From Thermoplasmata archaeon (GTDB lineage: Archaea > Thermoplasmatota > Thermoplasmata > Lutacidiplasmatales > UBA184): a DNA stretch of 6,595 nucleotides. The position numbers and the translations under genes were made by a program. The stretch's first letter is position 1. The number at the start of each line of letters is the position of its first letter. The notes beneath the pieces are model-generated. The model did not search any database, had not been told where the DNA came from, and worked only from the letters and a program-made list of their open reading frames with translations. This document shows, in pieces, positions 1 through 5,044 of the stretch. The stretch covers positions 1 to 6,595 of the forward strand of contig JASHQF010000044.1 of assembly GCA_030037695.1 (NCBI GenBank), given 5' to 3'.

Positions 1-400
1 CCAGGACGGAGTCGCCGACGTGCAGGTACCGCTCCGTGTCGCCGATGTCGACCTTCCAGGGGGTCCCGGTCATGTGGAGCGGGGCCCACCGTGGCGCGCC
101 GATATCGAGGAGCCAGAACGTCGTCTGGGCGTCGGTCACCGTGCCGACGACCGTGTCCCCCGGTTTCGGGACGTACCGTCCTGAGAGGGGGACGACCTCC
201 GCGGCACCCTCGCGGTCCTGGACGAGACCGAGGACGCTGGCGTAGACATGCCCGCCGACCCGGTACGTGCCGGGTCCGGGCTTCAGGCCCCGACCGGGGA
301 TCTCCTGACCAGGAAGAACTAGTATCCGCTCGCGCTCGGCATCCGCCGAGCTGGCCCCTGGGCCCCTCGAACGAGGGCCGGGCCGATGACCTCTAGCCAT
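1..400 (-). CDS. rrp4: Exosome complex RNA-binding subunit Rrp4, N-terminal part (runs off the window)
   Basis: Rrp4 is a cap subunit of the archaeal RNA exosome; it sits on the Rrp41/Rrp42 ring and feeds RNA to it in the cytoplasm. Reading the minus strand from the ATG at 400 gives 133 uninterrupted codons to the window edge. The N-terminal exosome domain spans about residues 25-75, with ILVLPGQEIPGRGLKPG (26-42) and VVPLSGRYVPKPGD (69-82). An S1 RNA-binding domain starts about residue 80 (WLLDIGAPRWAPLHM, 96-110; YLHVGDSV, 125-132). The rest of S1 and the KH domain lie outside the window. Residues 1-25 are an Arg/Gly/Pro-rich extension before the conserved part, with no in-frame ATG, GTG or TTG inside it, so the ATG at 400 is the best start. 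No good Shine-Dalgarno sequence is visible. It lies 37 bases after SDO1 in the same direction, as expected for the archaeal exosome operon. The identity rests on recognised family motifs and gene order. Confidence 0.95.
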   Translation of the reverse strand, partial: MARGHRPGPRSRGPGASSADAERERILVLPGQEIPGRGLKPGPGTYRVGGHVYASVLGLVQDREGAAEVVPLSGRYVPKPGDTVVGTVTDAQTTFWLLDIGAPRWAPLHMTGTPWKVDIGDTERYLHVGDSVL

Positions 401-437
401 GTTGCTTGCTGCACCGGGGGCGCGCGACGGGGGCTCG

Positions 438-1133
438 CTATTTAACCAAAGCGGTCTCGGCGGTCCCCTTCGTCCTCGCGCTGAGCTTCTCGTAGAGCTC
501 GGTCTGCACGCCGGCCGGGATCTCGACGATCCCGCTCCACGAGCCGTTCGCGAGCCACGTCTCCTCGACGAGCCGCCCAAGGCCCTTCAGCTCGCCGATC
601 ACGCGAGGGTACTGCTGGGCGGGGAGACGCACCTGGACCTTCACGACGTCGAAGCGGATCGGGATCAGCGGCCGGAGCTTGGCGAGGACCTCCTGGACCT
701 GCGCGTCGACCGGCCGGAACGGGTCGATGTGGACCTTCGCCTCCGTCATCGCCGCCTCGATCCGCGCCGGCGGATGCGGCGCCCCGGTCTGGGGGTTCAT
801 CGCGTTCCGCGCGATCGTCGCGACGATCTGCCGTCGCTTCGTCTCCTGGAGGCGATGCCGCTGCTCGGTCGTGACCTGGACCTCGCCTTTGAGGACGATC
901 TGGCGGGCGATCTCGGCGAGGTTCCGCGTGTGGAACGTCTTCTCGAGGTGCTCCTCGGAGATCTTGTCCCCCTTCTTCGCGTCCTTGAACACCTGGTCGA
1001 GCGCCAGCTTGTCCGCGAGATCGACCGTCTTGCCGTCCTTCAGCTCTTGGACGGCTTCGGGGTCGACGAGCACCTCGAACCGCGATCCCTGCGTCTCCCA
1101 GCGGGCGATCACCGCGTCGTCGACCTTCACCAT
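438..1133 (-). CDS. sdo1: Ribosome maturation protein SDO1 (SBDS family)
   Basis: This is the archaeal homologue of SBDS/Sdo1, which in eukaryotes helps release the anti-association factor eIF6 from the 60S subunit; in archaea it binds ribosomes and has been linked to the exosome. The 231-residue product has the usual archaeal length. It shows an N-terminal FYSH domain (about 1-90, with FEVLVDP at 19-25 and VFKDAKKGDK at 48-57). A helical middle domain carries the hallmark NPQTGAPHPPARIE (113-126) and AKVHIDPF (132-139). A ferredoxin-like C-terminal domain follows, with RPLIPIRF and GSWSGIVEIPAG. I chose the ATG at 1133 over the ATG at 1187 because family members begin at the MVKVDDAVIAR position. 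It is also preceded by GAGG (1142-1145) eight bases upstream, and it avoids overlapping psmA. It lies 22 bases downstream of psmA and 37 bases upstream of rrp4, so it is probably co-transcribed with both. Confidence 0.97.
   Translation of the reverse strand: MVKVDDAVIARWETQGSRFEVLVDPEAVQELKDGKTVDLADKLALDQVFKDAKKGDKISEEHLEKTFHTRNLAEIARQIVLKGEVQVTTEQRHRLQETKRRQIVATIARNAMNPQTGAPHPPARIEAAMTEAKVHIDPFRPVDAQVQEVLAKLRPLIPIRFDVVKVQVRLPAQQYPRVIGELKGLGRLVEETWLANGSWSGIVEIPAGVQTELYEKLSARTKGTAETALVK
439..445 (-). promoter_or_regulatory. Possible internal TATA box ahead of rrp4
   Basis: On the minus strand the end of SDO1 reads GGTTAAATAG, with TTAAATA overlapping the TAG stop codon. It is one of the few AT-rich patches in the region. 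Transcription from it would start about 25 bases on, near 417, leaving a leader of about 17 bases to the rrp4 ATG at 400. It could equally be a chance result of the Val-Lys-stop codons. Confidence 0.35.
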
Positions 1134-1141
1134 CGGAAGGT

Positions 1142-1145
1142 CCTC
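1142..1145 (-). promoter_or_regulatory. Shine-Dalgarno site of SDO1
   Basis: On the minus strand GAGG lies eight bases before the ATG at 1133, inside the 22-base gap after the psmA stop. It matches part of the archaeal anti-Shine-Dalgarno complement (GGAGGTGA). It is useful because it supports the ATG at 1133 over the upstream in-frame ATG at 1187. Confidence 0.6.
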
Positions 1146-1155
1146 GGCGCGCCCG

Positions 1156-1908
1156 CTACGAGCGCCCGCCTCGGCCCGAACCGCCACCGGCGGCCGGTAG
1201 CCGGCCCGCGAACCGCTGGACCTCGTCGGGAGGGAAGCGGGTGAGGCCCGTCCCCTCCTCGACCGTGCAGACCTCGACCTGGGAGAGGTTCCCGCCCTCG
1301 TCCAGGCCCGCCCGCAGGCCCTCGAGCGCGAGCAGGATCGCCCCGTCCCGGTCGAGGCCGGCCCGGTACTTCTGCTCGAACAGCTCCATCACCGGTCCCT
1401 TGTTACCGCCCGTGCTCGCGGCCCGGAAGTTCGTGAGCGAACCGGACGGCTCGGTCTCGAACAGGTGGATGCCGTCGTCGTCGTAGCCGCCCACCAGGAG
1501 GGCCGTGCCGAACGGTCGGACCCCGCCGAACTGAGTGTACTGCTGCTTGTAGTCGCAGATCCGCCGGACCAGCATCTCGACCGACATCGGCTCGGCGTAC
1601 GTGACCCGGTTGACCTGGGCCGCGAACCGGGCGTAATCGACCAGGACCCGGGCGTCCGCGACGAGGCCGGCGGTCGCGCAGCCGATGTTCTCGTCGATCT
1701 GGTGGATCTTCTCGAGGCTCGCTGCCTCCGCGAGCTTCGGGTTCGGGATCCGTCGATCCGCGATCAGGACGACGCCGTTGGAGTACGTCACGCCGGCCGT
1801 CGTCGCGCCCCGCCGGACCGCTTCCCGGGCGTACTCGACCTGGAACAGGCGGCCGTCGGGCGAGAAGACGGTGATCGCCCGGTCGTAGGCCATCTGGCCC
1901 GGTTGCAT
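1156..1908 (-). CDS. psmA: Proteasome alpha subunit (20S core particle)
   Basis: It forms the outer heptameric rings of the archaeal 20S proteasome, which gate substrate entry and dock ATPase activators such as PAN. From the ATG at 1908 the protein is 250 residues and begins MQPGQMAYDRAITVFSPDG, almost the same as the Thermoplasma subunit. The gating motif Tyr8-Asp9-Arg10 falls at the Thermoplasma numbering, which favours 1908 over the in-frame ATG at 1914. FQVEYAREAV (22-31) is the alpha-type signature. Lys67 in SLEKIHQID corresponds to the known pocket lysine (Lys66 in T. acidophilum) that binds the C-terminus of activators. GLVADARVLVDYAR and QQYTQFGGVRPFG are also family hallmarks. After EVQRFAG there is a Gly/Arg/Ser-rich tail (AAGGGSGRGGRS) beyond the usual end. 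It is first in the minus-strand string with SDO1 and rrp4. A TATA-like box lies about 40 bases upstream, leaving a very short leader. Longer readings from 2016 are unlikely. Confidence 0.98.
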   Translation of the reverse strand: MQPGQMAYDRAITVFSPDGRLFQVEYAREAVRRGATTAGVTYSNGVVLIADRRIPNPKLAEAASLEKIHQIDENIGCATAGLVADARVLVDYARFAAQVNRVTYAEPMSVEMLVRRICDYKQQYTQFGGVRPFGTALLVGGYDDDGIHLFETEPSGSLTNFRAASTGGNKGPVMELFEQKYRAGLDRDGAILLALEGLRAGLDEGGNLSQVEVCTVEEGTGLTRFPPDEVQRFAGRLPAAGGGSGRGGRS

Positions 1909-1945
1909 CTCCATGGCGACTCGCGGGCGCGCCACCGAGGGTGGG

Positions 1946-1953
1946 CTTATAAC
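1946..1953. promoter_or_regulatory. Palindromic TATA-like box between psmA and the COG1331 gene
   Basis: The plus strand reads CTTATAAC in an otherwise very GC-rich intergenic stretch. TTATAA is its own reverse complement, so it can act as a TATA box in either direction. For psmA (minus), transcription would start near 1923, giving a leader of about 10-15 bases to the ATG at 1908 or 1914. For the plus-strand COG1331 gene it would start near 1976, some 70 bases before the GTG at 2048. No BRE is obvious. The psmA assignment is the stronger one because of its spacing. Confidence 0.55.
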
Positions 1954-2047
1954 GGCCCCCGTCGCGGTGGCGTCGGCTTTAGCCGGTGGCGCCCGGAGAG
2001 CGGGCTCCGCCGTCAACCGTAAGAGCCGGGCCCGACCGACGGAGGAC

Positions 2048-4156
2048 GTGGCCGCGCCGGCGCCGGATCCGCGTCGTTCCCGACTCGCGAACGCGCCCTC
2101 GACGTACCTCCGGAGCGCGGCCGGCCAGGCGATCGACTGGTACCCGTGGGGGTCCGAGGCGTTCGACGTCGCGCGACGTACCGGCCGGCCGATCCTCCTG
2201 GATATCGGCGCCTCCTGGTGCCACTGGTGCCACGTGATGGACGAGACGACCTACGCCGATCCCGAGGTCGCCCGTCTCCTCGGCGAAGGGTTCGTCGCCG
2301 TGAAGGTCGACCGTGACGAGCACCCTGAGGTCGATCGACGCTACCAGCAGGAGGTCGGCGCGCTCACCGGCGAGGGGGGATGGCCCCTCACCGCGTTCCT
2401 GGCCGAGGACGGCAGGGTGTTCCTCGGGGGCACCTACTTTCCACCGACCGACGGCCACGGACGCCCCGGCTTCCGCCGCGTCCTGCGCGACGTCGCGCGG
2501 TGGTGGAAGGAGGAGCCCGGGCGTATCCGCGAGAACGCCGACGGGATCCAAGCGGCGCTAGGACGGCTGATGGCCGCCCCGCCGCGGACCGGCGGCGACC
2601 TCGGCGGGTTCGTCGCGTCGGTCCGCCTCGGCCTCGCCGCACGCTACGATCCCGCGAACGGCGGGTTCGGGGGGGCCCCGAAGTTCCCGCACGCCGTGGC
2701 GCTCGAGTTCCTGCTCTGGGACGCGTACCAGGGCGGGGCCGAGGCGAGCACGGCGCAGGCGCACGAGACGCTCACGAGGATGGCCGACGGGGGGATCTAC
2801 GATCAGATCGGGGGCGGCTTCCACCGGTACTCGGTCGACGACGGCTGGCACATCCCGCACTTCGAGAAGATGGCGATCGACAACGCCGAGCTCCTGCGGG
2901 CGTTCGTCGCCGGGGCGCGCCGGTTCGGGGATCCGCGTCTCGAGGAGACCGTCCGGGGGATCGTCGGCTGGCTCGGTTCGACGTTGGCCGATCCGGCCGG
3001 AGGCTGGGGGGCGAGCCAGGACGCCGACAACGCCCCGGGCGACGACGGGAACTACTTCACCTGGACCCGCGCGGAGCTCAGGACGGCGCTCGACCCCTCG
3101 GAGCTGAAGCTCGTCCTGCGCACGTTCGGGGTCGGTACCGACGGCAGGATGCCCCACGACCCCGAGCGGAACGTGCTGTTCCGTCTCCTTCCGCCCGAGG
3201 AGGCGGCGGCCGGCCTGCCGCTCGATCGCCCCGTGGCCGACGTGCTGCGGGACGCGCTCGCCCGGCTCCGGGAGGCACGCGCCCGCCGTCCGGCGCCGGC
3301 CGTGGATCGGGCGCTCTACGCGGCGATCAACGGCCGGATCGTAGGCGCGCTCGCGACCGCCGGCGAGTTCCTAGGAGAGGCGGGGATCCTCAACGCGGCA
3401 CGAACGGCCGCCGACCGCTGGCTCCGGGAGGGTCTCTCGGAAGAGCGGGGCGTGCCGCATCGCCTCGGCGCTGACGGGCCGTCGGGCTTTGGACTCCTCG
3501 ACGACCAGGTCGCCCTGGCCTCGGGCCTCCTCGAGCTCGCGGTGCCCACGGGCGACGCGCGGTACCTGGACGCCGCGGAGTCGCTCCTGCGCCTGGTCGA
3601 TCGGGAGTTCCGCGGAGAGGGCGGGCTCCTGCGCGACCTCGCTCCGTCGCTTTACGACGGGCCGGTCGTGGCGGGGCTCGCCCGGCCGTCGTACCCGCTC
3701 GAGGACAGCCCCCACCTCTCGGCGAACTCCGCCGCGGCCCTCGCGTGGATCCGTCTCGGCGCCCTGCGGCACGACGACGCGTGGACCGACAAGGCCCGGG
3801 CGCTCGTCCTCGAGATCGCGCGTCGGACCCACGGCGGGGGTCTGTTCGAAGCCGGCGCCGCCCTCGCGGCCGGCCTGCTCGAGACCCCGGCGGTCACCGT
3901 CGTGGTGGAGGGGGACGGGCCGAGGGCGGAGGCGCTGCTCACGGCCGGACGGCGTAGTTGGCATCCGCAGCTGTTCGTGTTCCGGGGCCGACCGCCCTCG
4001 GGGATCCCTCTCCCGACCGAAGTGCCCCCGACCGCCGCCCCCTCGGGCGAAGCTCGGGCCCTCCTCTGCACGGGCCGAACGTGCGCTCCGCCGATCACGG
4101 ACCCGGCGGCCCTGGCCGCGCGGATCGCGGCGTCGGGGCGGCCCCCGGCTGCGTGA
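2048..4156 (+). CDS. COG1331 (DUF255/YyaL, SPATA20-like) thioredoxin-domain protein
   Basis: This protein belongs to a widely distributed family with an N-terminal thioredoxin-like domain and a large alpha/alpha-barrel (six-hairpin glycosidase-like) region; the substrate is not established. From GTG 2048 it is 702 residues, the normal family size. The family start (RLANAPSTYL) is followed by IDWYPWG and the CHWC active-site motif (Cys58, Cys61) in ASWCHWCHVM. Next come VKVDRDEHPEVD (85-96), GGWPLTAF (110-117) and GGTYFPP (127-133). The second part shows GGIYDQIGGGFHRYS (248-262), HFEKM (271-275), SQDADN and DDGNYFTW, and ends with the conserved CTGRTC pair (Cys674, Cys679) and PPITDP. No signal peptide or membrane segment is seen, so it is probably cytoplasmic. 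The start is uncertain. GTG 2048 is the last in-frame start before the conserved region, but GGAGG lies only two bases ahead of it. The ATG at 1913 would cross the presumed promoter and overlap the psmA start. The 3' end overlaps the phosphoesterase gene by 62 bases. Confidence 0.93.
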   Translation: MAAPAPDPRRSRLANAPSTYLRSAAGQAIDWYPWGSEAFDVARRTGRPILLDIGASWCHWCHVMDETTYADPEVARLLGEGFVAVKVDRDEHPEVDRRYQQEVGALTGEGGWPLTAFLAEDGRVFLGGTYFPPTDGHGRPGFRRVLRDVARWWKEEPGRIRENADGIQAALGRLMAAPPRTGGDLGGFVASVRLGLAARYDPANGGFGGAPKFPHAVALEFLLWDAYQGGAEASTAQAHETLTRMADGGIYDQIGGGFHRYSVDDGWHIPHFEKMAIDNAELLRAFVAGARRFGDPRLEETVRGIVGWLGSTLADPAGGWGASQDADNAPGDDGNYFTWTRAELRTALDPSELKLVLRTFGVGTDGRMPHDPERNVLFRLLPPEEAAAGLPLDRPVADVLRDALARLREARARRPAPAVDRALYAAINGRIVGALATAGEFLGEAGILNAARTAADRWLREGLSEERGVPHRLGADGPSGFGLLDDQVALASGLLELAVPTGDARYLDAAESLLRLVDREFRGEGGLLRDLAPSLYDGPVVAGLARPSYPLEDSPHLSANSAAALAWIRLGALRHDDAWTDKARALVLEIARRTHGGGLFEAGAALAAGLLETPAVTVVVEGDGPRAEALLTAGRRSWHPQLFVFRGRPPSGIPLPTEVPPTAAPSGEARALLCTGRTCAPPITDPAALAARIAASGRPPAA

Positions 4157-4922
4157 CGATCGGGCCGAGGTCGGTCCCGTCCAGAAGGTAGGCGCGCGCC
4201 GCGCCCAGGGCCAGGAACCTTCGGTAGAGGAACGAGCGCCCCCGCGCCGGCTTCTCCCGGTTCAATGCCTCGATGCCGGCCAACGGATTGAACGCCGGGA
4301 GGATCACGATCTCCCGCCGGCCCATGGGCGCGCGCCCTCGCGCCCCCAGCGGGACCCGCGGGGGGACCTCGGCACGGATCCAGCACCGCCGCTTGCCGAT
4401 CGCGTCGTCCGCCGTCGGAGCGAAGCGGAACCCGGGATGCAGATGGCCGGCGACGAGCGTCGGCGCGCGGAGCACCTCCTCGGACGGCCAGCGGTGTCCA
4501 TGGAAGATGCCGACCCGATCGAGCACCACGCCGGTCGGAGGATGGACCACCACCTCGCGGGGAAGATACGGCACGAGGCCCGTGTCGTGGTTGCCGAGGA
4601 CCAGCTCCACGCGGAGCCCTCGCTCGAGGAGCTCGGAAAAGAATCCGAAGACGACGCGCCGCAGCCCCGGGGGCACGCCGACGATCGGATGCTTGGCATC
4701 CCCCGCGATGAGCACCGTCGCCGTGGCGGCGCGCTCGGCGAGCCGGACGAGATCGAAGGCGAGCTGCGCGGCCGAGCCTCCGGGAGGTCCGCCCGGAACC
4801 TCCTGGGCCGCCCCCAGGCCGAGGTGGAGGTCGGCGATGACCAGGGTGCGCGCTCGTCGTGGGCCCCCGGCGCCCACGAGGAGGGCCGGGGCGTTCGGCA
4901 CCGGTCGCACCGCTCCGGGCAC
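4095..4922 (-). CDS. COG1407-type (ICC-like) metallophosphoesterase
   Basis: This is a calcineurin-type phosphoesterase with two metal ions; the physiological substrate in archaea is not settled, and bacterial relatives are often encoded beside Lhr-type helicases or a DNA ligase. All metal and phosphate motifs are present: Asp31 and His33 in IADLHLG, GDAKH (74-78), GNHD (110-113), FHGH (140-143) and GHLH (159-162). GDxKH and the late ILPAFNPLAG block (207-216) point to COG1407. The 275-residue reading starts at GTG 4922, and in-frame GTG codons at 4910, 4901 and 4877 also precede the first motif, so the start is uncertain. No clear Shine-Dalgarno sequence is seen. The last 20 or so residues are a Pro/Ala/Gly/Arg-rich tail lying entirely in the overlap with the convergent COG1331 gene. 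Neighbours give no hint of substrate. Confidence 0.9.
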   Translation of the reverse strand: MPGAVRPVPNAPALLVGAGGPRRARTLVIADLHLGLGAAQEVPGGPPGGSAAQLAFDLVRLAERAATATVLIAGDAKHPIVGVPPGLRRVVFGFFSELLERGLRVELVLGNHDTGLVPYLPREVVVHPPTGVVLDRVGIFHGHRWPSEEVLRAPTLVAGHLHPGFRFAPTADDAIGKRRCWIRAEVPPRVPLGARGRAPMGRREIVILPAFNPLAGIEALNREKPARGRSFLYRRFLALGAARAYLLDGTDLGPIVTQPGAAPTPRSARPGPPGP

Positions 4923-5000
4923 GAGGCGCCGACCCGGACCCAGGGGATGACGGTTCTCGCGTTCCGTTCCGCCGGGCGTTCCGACAGCGCGCAGCGTGGG

Positions 5001-5010
5001 TATTTATATA
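5001..5010. promoter_or_regulatory. Strong TATA box, possibly serving both directions
   Basis: The plus strand reads TATTTATATA, containing TTTATATA, a near-ideal archaeal TATA box standing in GC-rich surroundings. On the plus strand it predicts transcription starting about 5030-5033 and a leader of roughly 12-15 bases to the GTG at 5045, so it fits the COG1395 regulator well. On the minus strand it reads TATATAAATA, also TATA-like. There it would give the phosphoesterase a leader of about 55 bases. Only the rightward assignment is well supported by spacing. Confidence 0.75.
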
Positions 5011-5027
5011 GAAGCCGTAGCTGAATT

Positions 5028-5036
5028 CGAGGGGGT
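5028..5036 (+). promoter_or_regulatory. Shine-Dalgarno-like site of the COG1395 regulator
   Basis: A purine-rich run GAGGGGGT ends eight bases before the GTG at 5045 and supports that start codon. It lies very close to the transcription start predicted from the TATA box at 5001-5010, so it may be only partly included in the transcript. Confidence 0.45.
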
Positions 5037-5044
5037 CGGCTTCG

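Noticed and set aside
36..396. Two short plus-strand open frames at the left end
   Set aside because: They are antisense to rrp4, whose reading is supported by clear exosome-domain motifs.
399..1244. Open frame of 281 codons on the plus strand
   Set aside because: It is antisense to SDO1 and the end of psmA, with Leu/Arg/Asp-rich composition and no motif. Open antisense frames are expected at about 70% GC.
1974..1985. CGGCT-TT-AGCCG inverted repeat as a terminator or riboswitch element
   Set aside because: The arms are only five bases with a two-base centre, there is no T-run, and short inverted repeats of G and C are common by chance here; kept only as a note in the divergent-promoter finding.
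2380..3474. Open frame of 364 codons on the plus strand inside the COG1331 gene
   Set aside because: It is Arg-rich (near one third Arg) in a shifted frame of a gene whose own frame has intact family motifs throughout; no evidence of frameshifting.
3489..5024. Open frame of 511 codons on the plus strand spanning the convergent gene ends
   Set aside because: It is out of frame with the COG1331 gene and antisense to the phosphoesterase, with low-complexity Arg/Ser/Pro composition and no domain; not a fusion or frameshifted gene.
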